Assembly: GCA_013076295.1 (NCBI GenBank) | Contig: RQOL01000466.1 | Location: forward strand, 1 to 64,000 | From: Sanderia malayensis | Lineage: Eukaryota; Cnidaria; Scyphozoa; Semaeostomeae; Pelagiidae | Length of the DNA stretch: 64,000 bases | Direction of reading: 5' to 3' | Notes under the pieces: model-generated | What the model was told of the DNA's origin: nothing | What the model saw: only the letters and a program-made list of their open reading frames with translations | Databases searched by the model: none | Translations under genes and position numbers: made by a program | Shown here: piece after piece, positions 13,643 to 25,395 of the stretch | How positions within the stretch are numbered: position 1 is the stretch's first letter | How the letters are laid out: each line of letters starts with the position of its first letter

Positions 13643-13649
13643 AAACACA
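13643..13649 (+). promoter_or_regulatory. H1 AC-box AAACACA, unit 3
   Basis: Conserved in the third unit, 218 bases before the intact H1 gene, although the flanking bases differ (TACATGGACAAC instead of TACATCGACAAC). Confidence 0.5.
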
Positions 13650-13860
13650 ACCTCGATCGCCATTTTCGAAATGCACAGGAAAGCCCCGTGTCACGTGGCC
13701 CACTGTGCTGGGCGCGTAAAACAAACGTTCATCAACGATTTCGGACAAGAGAAGTGAATTATTTTGAATGTTCTACTCGCTTGTGGACTTCTATCGATAA
13801 TCGATCAACGTTTTATCCTACTTCAACTACTCGCAAACAACTCGACAATAGCGTAATATC

Positions 13861-14406
13861 ATGGAGGCAGCAAAGAAGAAGACAACAGCAGCTAAGAAGC
13901 CAGCACAACATCCAGCCTACAAGGAAATGGTTGTCGAGGCCCTTCGAAGTTTACACGAGCGCAATGGCTCGTCACGACAAAAGATCAGTCAGTATTTGGT
14001 GCAGAACTTCAAGTGCTCTGACGATGCTGTCAAGAGACATCTGAAGCTGGCTCTCAAGAAGATGTTAATGGACGGTGCTATCATTCAGAGCAAAGGGGTT
14101 GGTGCTTCTGGCTCATTCAAACTTGCAGCCAAGAAGCCTGCTGCTAAGCCAGTCAAGAAAGCAGCCACAAAGAAGCCTGCCCCTGCCAAGAAAGCAGTTG
14201 CCAAGAAGCCAGCAGCAAAGCCAAAGGCAGCTGCCAAGTCACCAAAAAAGCCCAAATCTAAAGTAGCCAAGAAGCCAAAAGCAGTGAAGAAGTCACCAGC
14301 AAAGAAGTCAGCAGCTCCAGCCAAAGCCAAGAAGCCTGCTGCTAAAAAGCCTGCTGCCAAGAAACCTGCTGCCAAGAAGGCCACCAAAAAGACTGCAAAG
14401 AAATAA
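13861..14406 (+). CDS. H1: Histone H1, unit 3, intact
   Basis: Full linker histone of 181 residues. It has a short Lys-rich N-tail, an H15 winged-helix domain at about residues 17-90, and a C-terminal tail of repeated AAKKPAAKK-type motifs typical of H1. There are no introns. The start is the first ATG after the promoter-like block and gives the conserved MEAAKKK N-terminus shared by all three copies. The stop lies 60 bases before the histone stem-loop at 14467. This is the only H1 copy in the window whose tail frame is unbroken, and it is the reference for the breaks in units 1 and 2. Confidence 0.96.
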   Translation: MEAAKKKTTAAKKPAQHPAYKEMVVEALRSLHERNGSSRQKISQYLVQNFKCSDDAVKRHLKLALKKMLMDGAIIQSKGVGASGSFKLAAKKPAAKPVKKAATKKPAPAKKAVAKKPAAKPKAAAKSPKKPKSKVAKKPKAVKKSPAKKSAAPAKAKKPAAKKPAAKKPAAKKATKKTAKK

Positions 14407-14466
14407 AGAATTTCACCAGTATGCATGCCAGCTTGGCTCAGCACACAAACAAACAAACAAACAAAC

Positions 14467-14482
14467 AGCTTTTTTCAAAGCT
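14467..14482 (+). terminator. Histone 3' stem-loop of H1, unit 3
   Basis: AGCTTT-TTTC-AAAGCT hairpin 60 bases after the stop of the intact H1. The preceding AAAC repeat varies in length among the three units. Confidence 0.92.
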
Positions 14483-15661
14483 ACCACTGGCATTGTGAAG
14501 CTCTCACTAACTTGCTTTTGCTAACTTGGTCAATAACACATGAAACACCTCTTGTGCTGTGTTACTTTCACACGACTTCTTTTGTATCATTATATATTTG
14601 CAGGCAATGCTCAACACTTGCCTTTCAAAGCAGCTCGTGGAGTGCACAACTCGGCATTGACATCATCAACATGAGTACAATTGTCACCTATTCATTCTAC
14701 TCAGAACATATGGGTACATATGTGACAACTGTTCACCTGTAATTCTTAAACTAAATGCAAGGTAGATTATGTACTTCACTTGCACCTTGTCATTGAGGAC
14801 AAGTCTTCATGTAAGCCGATCACAATATCTCCATCCACCACAGTACCACTCACCACATTACTCTCAACTCAATTTGCAGCCTGGTAAGGCCAGCTGATTA
14901 TGCACACATTTGTCTCCAATGTCAGACAGTGTGACATGCTGGATAACTCCCTGCATACTTGTACATTAACTAACAATTGACATTTGTGCCTCCCTCCCAC
15001 CTTTCCAGCCAATGAGAGAAAATGTCAACAACAGTAACCTTGATTAGAATTGTTTAGCAAACGTGTTCACTTCCAACCCATTGCATAAGTACACACTAAA
15101 CTGTACCTATGATGTATTCAGAAAAACATAATTGCATTGTCGAGATTCTTAATTACATAATTCCATTCCCAAGGATAGCCATGTATTCGAGAACCGCAAT
15201 TGCTACATATTATACTATGATTATGATTATGATATACTTTGTATTAATGCTACCATGCTTGCTACAGATCATCCTGCTGTTCAGGCTTTTCGGCACGAGT
15301 AATTGAGTAATTAGACGTCAGATCAACCAACCGTCTGATTGAAAAGCGGTCTTGCAACAGTAATCAATTTCTCAAGCTTCATTACTTCATTATTGCAAAC
15401 GCAAGGGCAGCCGAATATTGGACAAATCTGCATTCACTCAACAACCTCTAGTAAGTCTAGTAATTCCAAACTATGCAGTTCGTGTAGGAGGACCAATCCA
15501 AACTATCATATCATGCTACCTGTCACAGCATCAATCTATAAACATTTAACAACCAGGTATTGCCTGTGCACTCCACTGATATGAAACTACAACAAACCCA
15601 AATATCACATCATTGCCTGTACCTCACTCACACCCTACGATCTTATCCAGATTAACTTATA

Positions 15662-17307
15662 GTAGTAAATCGATTTTCCAGTCCATCCTAACTTTTCACA
15701 TGTATTCCGAGGGTTTTGATCCTATGCGTGCGCTTTTTCAAATATCCAATTAAGAAACTTTTCAGACACTTTTGCTTGTAAAATGTGTTCAAAACGGCTG
15801 AAAATCAAGAAACCTGCAGGGATGAAGCTTTAGCCAGATTTCTTATATAATAAAAAGTGTGTATCTCGTGTAGTAGGAATAAATCGCGTTCAAAAATCGC
15901 CAAGAAAGAAGGGGATGAGAATATGTAATGCCGGCGGAGCCGGCATTACATCTAAGCGCCGAAAAGTAACTAAAAGCAAGAGAAATATTAATGCACGCAA
16001 AAGTTGGTAAACGCAAGAATTCAAAACATTTGACCTTTGACCCCATCTGTCAATACCCACCCTAATAACTGTCATCGTGTCTGCTATTTTTTTGTTAATC
16101 TGTCACCCTTTATAATTTACAAGTCTTTAACGTCATCTTTTCTGTCATCTTTTTTATTTTCTTCTGTCAATTCTGTGCAGATTTGTTGCTGTGACATGAA
16201 GTATTTCCAGACCTTGGAATGAACGCTTTTGAAACCATACATGATTCAATTTTGTGAAAAGTATTGTTCTCAGAGAAAGGAAATCTTGCAACGTTTATTC
16301 AAGAGACTGTTTGCAAATATTCTGCAGGTAAATAAGTAAGCTTCATTATTTTTTTTATCTCGTTTCACATCAATTTCAAGATATCACGCATTTTCGCGTC
16401 CTTTTACATTTACTAGAGTAGGCCCGACTCGCCATGTTATTTTTGTTGGTTTGCAAGAAAATATTGATACATAAATGAAGAAGTACGTGGTCACTTGTCA
16501 CAAGAGCATGCAAATCTTGAAAGACGATAGTGGTATTAGAATTAGAAATAGCCATATGTATGATATTAATATTTATTCGGGCATAACTTTGAGCAACAAT
16601 AATAATAATAATAGTAATAATAATAATAATAATACCCCTGATAAATGTTTGAACTGTGAAAGAGATGAGGATTTATGCCATTATGATCTCAATCAAACTT
16701 TCCATGAAGATCAATGGAATAAACGTTTTCCAATAAAAAATGACTGTAAATTAATCAAAATGCAAAAACATGAAATTCATCATTTATCTAATACACCCTT
16801 CACCCTAATACAAAATGGACAAATAATTACTTCTGTTAAAAGGCTTGTAAAAAGAAAAACATGATCTGCATTTTCCACAATAAACTCAAGATACATCACA
16901 ATTCAAATCACTTTGCGAGTTCCATTATGTAGAATATTTCTTCTTGTGATTTTATAATGGCTTCATTCGAAGATGAAGTAATAAGAAGAATGATGAGTAT
17001 AGAAATTGTCTTGGACAATGACGTTGTTAAAGTTGGTAATATTGTGACCATTGAAACAAATTTGAGTTTAAAGACGTTAACAACACCAGATGAATATCTT
17101 TGGCTAATGACACTGGCATGATGTCATTAGCCTAGCCAAAAGATCAAGCTCTGAACAAAACGAGTACTAAGGTTTCTCTTCTTTTTTATATTCAGTGGCA
17201 TGTAAAACTGCCAAGAATGCCATTTTCTCAAAACATTGACAATCTGTTGGAAACTCTTTTCTTTCCTCAAGTTGCTTCTACTTTTTGACACACAGCTGCC
17301 ATCTGTC
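15662..17307. other. Non-coding stretch right of the histone array
   Basis: No convincing gene. It contains a perfect 13-bp hairpin at 15923-15951 (arms ATGTAATGCCGGC, loop GGA) and an AAT microsatellite at about 16595-16634. An open frame at 16475-16864 translates that microsatellite as an Asn run and resembles no family I know. Confidence 0.5.
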
Positions 17308-17549
17308 CAGTGGCGTAGATAGGAAATTTTATAGAGGGGGCGAAAATTCAGATTTTTCGACAAAAGTTTAATAAGCATTTTCGTTTCTTCAAGATTATGA
17401 ATATAATGTAAGGACATTAGCCAGCCAGAACTGAACGTGAACAAAATATATTTATTTTCCGACATGATCAGCAATTTTCCAACAAAACGGCAGTTTAGCT
17501 CTACAGGGGGTTTTTCGCCATCCCTGACCCCCCTCTATCTACGCCACTG
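17308..17549. mobile_element. hAT-type MITE, 242 bp
   Basis: Terminal inverted repeats CAGTGGCGTAGATAG (17308-17322) and its complement (17535-17549) are flanked by a perfect 8-bp target duplication CATCTGTC (17300-17307 and 17550-17557). The CAGTGGCG start and 8-bp duplication are hallmarks of the hAT superfamily. There is no transposase inside, so it is non-autonomous. Confidence 0.93.
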
Positions 17550-17557
17550 CATCTGTC

Positions 17558-20500
17558 ATATCAACTATTAAACTGGTGTATTTGTAGAAATGTTTCAACA
17601 TAGTGTTATATGGACACACCCATAAAGGCACACTTCTTGTTGTAATATATTGGCAACATTTTGGCCTTTCACTGACATCTTTTATTTGCAATTTTATGAC
17701 TTTTTTACATTTCTTATTTGGTTTATTTCTTACTTTATATCTTACTTTATGACTATGATGTCCATTTTTTCAGATTTGTGACAATGGCAACAACAGGCAA
17801 TGGCCACCAAAAGGCCAACAAAGGCAATGTGAAGAATATTCCGCACGGCATTGCTTACCACCAAATTGATCTAACAACAATGCATGCAAACAAATTTTAT
17901 TGAAGATGCTTACAGTGCCAATGCTTTGTGTTCACTCTTCTGCTCGTCATCATTGGCTGCTCTTGTTAACTTACCAGCCGGGAGGTAAACCTTTTATCCT
18001 TTATTATCTCATCTGATACTGCCATCTTACGTCTTAAATTCCATTTAATGGAGTATACATGAAGAAACTGTGCTCCAAAGTAGTACTCAGTTTCTTATAC
18101 TTTATTACAATTTTTGTACTTGTACTTGTACTTGTATATACAGTTTCTTACCATTTTCTTAACTTTGGAAGTGCCACAACGCCACTAAGTAAAATGCAAA
18201 AAACAACACTATTCAATGTGAATAAACAGTAACATAACAAAAATCCGTCTAAAATACCTGGCAAATGCTTCAATATTTTTTTCACAGCCAAATTGATTTA
18301 GATAAATTCTGTGCCAAGTTTTCTGAGGGATTAATAGTTGCGTTTCGCACGTTATTCCTAAATTGACTGGTAGCTATTTTATTTCATTTTTTATTTATTA
18401 TCTTATTTCAGCAATTTCTTAACTTTGACCGAAAGTAGTATCACGGTTTCTTAATTTTATCGTATCTTTCGGGTCGGTTTCTTACAGAGGGTTTCTTATC
18501 AAAGAAATATTCTTATACGTCAATTAATTCTCTTCAATTACACGAATGACCCTTCTAATCTGATATTCCTTTTTTATTTTACGTTAGATCATATCTACCA
18601 CCTTTATTTTGCATTCTACGCTATGTTTCATCTAATATTTTCCATCTCCGTCCCGTCCCACACTACATCCCATCTAATACTCCTTTTTTACTTACGTTCG
18701 CTCTCCTCTGTCACTGTTATTTGATGTTTTACATTATGTCTGTTCTCGTATTCCTATTTATATATCATTACTCATACTTACGTCTTACGTTATTTCTCAC
18801 CTATTACTTCGTTGCTACTTCCTACATTACATTTTATTCAATTTCTCTGCAGTGAAACACGCCAACAAGAAACGCAGTTATAAGAAACTTCCAACCGCCG
18901 TTTTTGAAGTTATGTACCACAGTATAGGAAGCTAGTGAGCCTAGATTTTTTCCAGTTTTTTATCAGTGTTTATTTTAGAAAAAAGCTCGTGAAACAAAGT
19001 AGATGCTGTTACTTTATATTATTAGTTAGTTGCTGTTACTTTATATTATTAGTTAGTTGCTGTTACTTTATATTATTTTCTAACATGGCGATGTTTCTGT
19101 TTTGGAAATTGGTTTTTTTAGCGTTTCACTTCATCTTTGCGTACGAGCTTTGCGTTCTTACGTACGTCCACTGATACTATCTGATCTGATCTGACTTGCT
19201 TTTCCACTGCAATATTATATTAATTAACAAGCGCCATACCCTTATTTTTCTAATAGCATTTTTTATGTTTTCAGTTGTTCTTCAACCTCCTTACATTGCT
19301 AGTTCATTTCTGGACAAGAAGTTCTCGTATAGATGATTGGTAGAGGAGGCAGGGCTGGTATTGACAGCTCAGGAGGAGAATTCTCATTGTTTATTACAAG
19401 TAAGACCGAATCAAAGCATCTATATATTTTCATTTCTACAGTGTCAGCATCGATCTCTTTCAAGAAATTGTTTATATAATCTTATAGTTGTATTTTGTTT
19501 CGCACACAGTGCTTTTCCCTAAAATAGTGAAATCTTTCTCTACAAGACAAATTATACTGTATCATTATACGATATATTATATTAAGCTACTTATTGTAGT
19601 TAGCAATAAGTAGCTATCTGCTTTTTGTGATCAATGTTTCAATTATTCCAAATGATTGAGATCTTTAGTTTTAACGCCCATCGGCCTCAAGGTTAATCTT
19701 AATCTTTGTTTCACATTTCTATGTCAATGAAGTTATTTGAAAACTGATTGTTGATAATGGAGATATTAATAGCCCTGGTGAAATCAACCAGAAATCAGAT
19801 CTCTTATCATAATTTTTTTTCCTCCATTGATAGGTTTTCCTATGATTCCTCAATTTGAATTACAAAAAATTGTTTGTAACTCCTTAATAAGAAGAGATAT
19901 ATGCAGGAAATAATTCAGTATTATTGTTGGTAATTGTTTAGGTATTTTACATGTATTTTTCAGTTGTTTTATAAATTTTTTTTTATAGGTTGCATCTATG
20001 TTGATAAGACTGAGTTCATCTATTCTGAGCTGAAACAAGGCACACATAATCTTGTTTTGGTGCTTGATAATTACATTTGCTCTACCTGGCAACTCCTTTG
20101 GAAAATGTCAATGAAGTTAAATTGAATTGGATGCTTTATTATCAAAAGGTATTTAGTGCCCCATTTCTAGCTATTATGTTTCATACTTTCCTTTGGCACA
20201 GGTTTGCAAATTTGTTGAATGCAACTAATTGCTTATCTTCTTTTTGTAGGAATGAACCTCTTTTCTGATTCATACATCTCTTTGCAGTAAATTTCCGGTT
20301 TGTGAAAGATTTCAACTTGTTTTGCATTGCTTTTGAGAACCTTAGCCAGTACAGTTTTCCTTAACTCTGCTAACTCATATTTGTACTTTGATCTCAATAT
20401 TTTCATAATAGTGTCTCCATCAAAAGTAGAAAGCTAAAAATTAAATGCACTATTTCTGAAGTCGATTCTGACAGACGTCAACAATTCACGTTTAATGTTC

Positions 20501-20561
20501 ATTACAAATATACTTTTTCACATTACTAATTGGTATTAATGAATTAGAATAACATCTATAG
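17558..20561. other. AT-rich stretch without recognised genes
   Basis: Only short open frames with no family resemblance are present. A short tandem repeat lies at 19004-19077. I see no splice-consistent gene. Confidence 0.4.
19004..19077. repeat. 27-bp tandem repeat, 2.7 copies
   Basis: A unit beginning TGCTGTTACTTTATATTATT repeats at 19004, 19031 and 19058 without mismatches. Confidence 0.85.
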
Positions 20562-22545
20562 ATAAGGTTAACGAACTCGGAAGGCTAAAGTCACCCAGCA
20601 AAGGCACTCAGCAACCGCAAAATGAAGCGAGCGACACGGAGGACTCTGATGCAGACCTGTGCGAAGACTTTTTGTACGAGGCAGATAACTTTGATGTCGA
20701 AGATGAAGTGATGTCAGAGTCAAGTTATTCACACTCGCAATATACAGAAGACACCCATATGGATAGTGACATTGAAGAGCCCAATGATCTGTGAGTATAG
20801 CACAGCAGTCGCACTTGTACAACTTAACTAGCGCGCACAATGTCGCATGCTGTTGTGCAATTGCATTCTTTTCAACAACTTTCTTCTTGTTTCTTATACA
20901 GAGTTCCACTACATGGCAGAAATCATCTTGAGCGTCCGAAATTTAACCGAAAATGCGGCACAATGGTCAGCATTACAACATTGTGCATAAATCCGGCCTG
21001 TCGTAAGGAGTATATTTGGAGAAGTCAACCTCTGATGACAGGAACAAAAATGCCAGCAGGCAACTTTCTTCTCGGTTTCTGCACGCTTTTGGCTGGAGGT
21101 TCAACCTCCAAAGTTAGTACCATATTTCGGCACATGCATGTTGGTACCATGTCACTGTCAACATATTTCCACCATGAAAAAGTACGTTAATAACGTTTTG
21201 GTCGCCTTGTAAATCAAGTCAATAACTGTTTCTCTTTTTACTGCAATCTTGATTACCTGTCTCGTTTTTCTTTTGCAGAAACGTTTCTTCCCAGCCATTT
21301 ATTTACATTGGCAAAGGTACCAGAAACAGTTGCTGCAAAAACTTTCTCATGGAAAAGAGCCGGTGGTGCTTGCAGGAGATGTACGGCATGATAGTATGGG
21401 CCTTAGCGCAAAATACTGCGTATATTTATTGTATTCGTGCGCTAATTCTGCAGTTATTCATTTCAACCTCGTCCGGGTATGCTGGCTATATTCTTCAATC
21501 ATGTTACCTTCATGTATGTTTTTGCTGCTACTAATTTTGCCATATTTAAACTTCTACAGCGAAATCAGGCTGGCAGTAGCAGTGGCATGGAATTTATTGC
21601 CTTCCAAAATTGTCTGCAATTTCTTCATGCATTAGATACATCTCTAAGCAAGCTTGTAACAGATCGTCACACAAAAATAGCTAAATACATGACGGATAAT
21701 CACCCGGATATTAATCACCGCTTTGACCTCTGGCATATTGCAAAAAGTAAGACCAACTTCTGTCTCAGCATTACACATAAATTATATAAGGATATGTGTG
21801 TCTGTAAACAAGCAAACATTTTTTTTTATTCCCAGAAATAAATAAAGCTATGACAAAACTTGGCAAGAAGAAGGGTCTCGAGATTATTAATGACTGGATA
21901 AAGTCTTGCAAAAATCATTTATATTGGAGTGCCACATCGACTTTCAATGAAGAAGGCAATGTAATATTGGCTAAAATGACTTTTCTTAGCCACATCACCA
22001 ATAAACATGATAATCTCGAAGACCCTTTATTCAATAAATGCCAATACTACACAAATATAACTCAGAAAAAATGGTTACTGGAAGGTAGATAGATAACAAT
22101 ATCTAATGAGATGACAATATATGATAGCCATTATACTACAATGTTGTCAACAAATTTGTTGCAGATTCAACTGAATATAGACGGTTAAAAAAAGACCTAA
22201 CGAAGAAGCCATTGCTGAAGGCAATTAAAAAAATTCCGAACGACGCCCAGACAAGCTATTTGGAAGGGTTTCACTCAGTCATCAACCAATTTGCACCAAA
22301 AATGATATGCTATTCATATCCAGGAATGTTTTTGCAGGTTAGTTGTGACAATGTCCACATGTTATATTTGTAGACATTTGAACTATATGATTCTTTGTTC
22401 ATCTCAAGCTCAAGTGGGTTAAAACACTGACAATGGCTCCAGAAAGTGTTTTCTGTACAACATATTCTTCATTTCCAGAACTGTACTGGCTGCAATTCAT
22501 TTTAATAGCAATGTCCAACGCACTATTGCCAAGAAGAAAGATGGA
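20562..22545 (+). CDS. Kolobok/THAP-type transposase gene, multi-exon, probably decayed at the 3' end (copy K1)
   Basis: Exons bounded by GT-AG are 20562-20790, 20902-21181, 21279-21476, 21560-21746, 21836-22084 and 22165-22337, and phases agree across all of them. The first is acidic (SDADLCEDFLYE). The second has a CxxxxC pair and WRSQPLM. The catalytic core follows: LAGDVRHDSMG (first Asp), LVTDRHTKI (second Asp), DLWH (the D-x2-H motif of this group), and YLEGFH (Glu). A seventh exon from about 22477 (TVLAAIHFNSN) is one base out of phase and hits a stop after KDGA. No THAP exon is visible upstream. The family assignment rests on these motifs and on relatedness to the THAP-bearing copy at 25396. 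Confidence 0.7.
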
Positions 22546-25395
22546 GCCTGAAAGATGATGTTATGTTATATGAGGAGCATATCATATCGTAATCTTGCAG
22601 AAGCTTCTACAGTAAAAACCTGACACCCGACCAACGTTTGCAAATCGTGGAAGCGTTCTTCAAGCAAGGATTTCAAGTATTATGTGCTGCCGAATCTTGC
22701 AAAGTTCTGATCCATAATCCTTATGTCGAATTGGCGGTCAGAGTTGGCTGCATGTGAAACAATAGTGCCTTAGTCTTGATCTGGGACCTTGGTAGGGCGG
22801 TACCGAATACCGTTCTTCAGAAGGACTACAACTATTCAATGAACATAAAAACGATCAGCGTTTAGGTTAGTGGATCAAAGTCTGTGGAGAAGCGGACAAA
22901 GAGCGAATATAGGACGACTATGCAGAGTGCTGACATTGGATCTATTGCATTTACACCGGTGATAGTGTGCGTGAATCCTTGTTGCAATATTATTGTGTAG
23001 GTAATGATACGACTGGCCGACTTTCTTATTCACTATAAAACACTGTTATTTGAAATCGAAGCAGGTGTTTACACAAGTTCACCGTTTATTTTAGCAATGT
23101 CGAGAAAACAAGAATAGTGCTCTGTGTGCTGTGAAAGACAAGCAAGCAAGACCTTCAATATTGAGGAACCTTTGATGATGTTGCTCGATGCAGTGCAGGG
23201 GTTGAAAAACGAAAACACGACAAGGAACAACATGGTGTATCTGAAACAAAACTGGTTGCCTGGTTTTGAGGAGCAAAGCGACAGAAAGCATACAAGCAGC
23301 GATGGAGCAGTCAATACTTTTGCGACAGGAAAAGAAATTGCCGGAAATGGGTGGAACAAAGCAGAATGGGGGTGTTTGCTGAGACAAACAATCAAAATGC
23401 AGTTTGTGAGAATTGATTTCCACACATTCTATCTGCAAGGAATATGTTCCCCACAAACATATCGGCTGTATTCTGTAGCAGGTAAGGCAAGCAAATTTCT
23501 ACGAAATCCTTCAGCTGTTCTAGTGGCAAACCCTTTTGAGATCACGCCTTCTTCAGTACTAAGACCACGAAAACAAACCAAAAACAGCAGATGGGTCCAT
23601 TACATGCCAGTTATAAAGAAGATGCTAGCTGATAGAGCGAAATGGCAAACCATTTTCATGAAAAAACATTAAGGTCTCACTGAAGGTGTATTAGTTTAAA
23701 TGAGAACTAAAGCTATTTGACTTTTCCTATGCCCTTGGACCCGAGATAACTACGCCTGGCTTTATGACAGTCGGACAGCTAGTTTTCACCCCTTTTTAGT
23801 CTTCACTAGCTTCAAGCATGAATATACCGAAATTGTCCTTCAGTAATCTCTTTCTGCCATACTTGATTTCCTTTCAGAATAGCTGCTGCCAACAATGTCG
23901 CACAGGCTCAGTCCCCAGTCGCCAGTCCCCAGTTGCAATTGAAGCTTCTGTCCACCATGCCAGACCCGAGACCCAAGCCGAACAAAGACCCGACGTGGCC
24001 CCAAGAGAAGATGTTCCAGTTGGCCCTCCAATTCAGGGAGAAAATGTGAGTTTGCTTTTTGACATTTTTCATCCAGTTATTCAGTTGGGGGCTGTGTCAC
24101 TTAGCGCGTACTGTCTGTCACCACTTGTCCGCATTTTTTCCTACAGTCTCCTCTTTATCTGCACGTTTCGCCGTGTTTGGTCGTATTTCGTGTTCCCACG
24201 TGTAAAGGCCCATCCTCCATTTCGCCACAGTACTGGCATTTTGATGTATCTCGCCAATTACCTACTTTCAAGTATCTGAAAGTAGGCTGCACCTACTTTC
24301 AGATATATACTTACGCGAGCACCCCCCCCCCCCCTATCTACTGCGTAGATTTCCACCTCCCATGTGCTTCTCTCTGTTTGCACTATTATACATTTTGGCC
24401 CTAGTCAGAGAGACCTGTATCATGCATGTCTTAATACTCAAGAAGGTACTTTGAAGTCATACTAGGATTAGATTAACAAAGAGACCTGCATTATACCTAA
24501 CTCAATACTCATGAAGGTGCTGTGAGGTCACAGTATGATTACACTCACAGTGAACCCGTGTCAGGTGGGAGATACTTGCCAACAATTCAGATTATCTTAA
24601 TCTTACCCGCTACTCGCCGGTGTCAACGTCCTGCAGTAGACTTTGTAATGCGATGTGCGTAACACGTTTGGTTTTGCAAAAGATAAACTCAAAATGAAGA
24701 ATCGTGTATGATAGCTGAATAAGATTTAATAGAATCAGAAATACGGAAAAACACAGCTCATTTGAAATTTTTGACCTACATAGAATCATGCTGGCTACCA
24801 ATAAAAAGGATGAAGACAAAAGACTTACGTAATTCAATTGTATTTAGCATTACAATACTAATGAAAAATGATCTTTTCACTTGTAGAGATGGGTTCAGAT
24901 GGCACTGAGCGGCAGAATGCATAATTGAAATACAAGTATTTCCAAAGGTGGACAACTAACTCCTTGTCAGTGATGTTGACTAAGGTCATTCATTATTTTT
25001 GCCGGACAAATACGAGAGGTGAGTTGGAAAGTAATTTGGGAATCTGGAAAAACATAAATCTCAAAAATAGATAGGTATAGTAATTTTGTTAAAGGGGAAC
25101 TGAAATCATTCTTGAACTTTTTATAATCTGAAAGAGCGTATATTGTTCGACCTAATAATTGTCTGATGAGGTTACTCATCCGTTATTCGCAATATTTTAT
25201 CACAATTTCTTATTGCTGAAAAATATTTCTAAATTTGTTACCACCGCACGTTTCGCACCCTTCCGAAACGTCATGAACAAAAGGCTTTCACAACCTTTCC
25301 AGGTAAAATTCTATTTATACGTTAAGTAGAATACGTTGGGTAGTTCCAGTTAAGTGTTTACTGCAGAAAGGTACAACATTTGAAAGTTAAAAATC
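22546..25395. other. Transposon debris without a recognised gene
   Basis: A 182-codon open frame at 23124-23672 and a proline-rich possible exon at about 23880-24045 resemble nothing I can name. A run of about 14 C lies near 24320. These may be 3' parts of copy K1 or unrelated insertions. Confidence 0.35.

Noticed and set aside
13577..14044. 155-codon frame overlapping H1 of unit 3
   Set aside because: It covers the promoter and then reads H1 in a wrong frame. It is broken in the other two units.
16475..16864. 129-codon frame with Asn runs
   Set aside because: The Asn runs translate an AAT microsatellite. No family resemblance, promoter or splice support.
23124..23672. 182-codon frame
   Set aside because: No recognisable motif. 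It sits in transposon debris and is described only as part of the unassigned stretch.
24320..24340. C homopolymer
   Set aside because: Simple low-complexity run without other structure.
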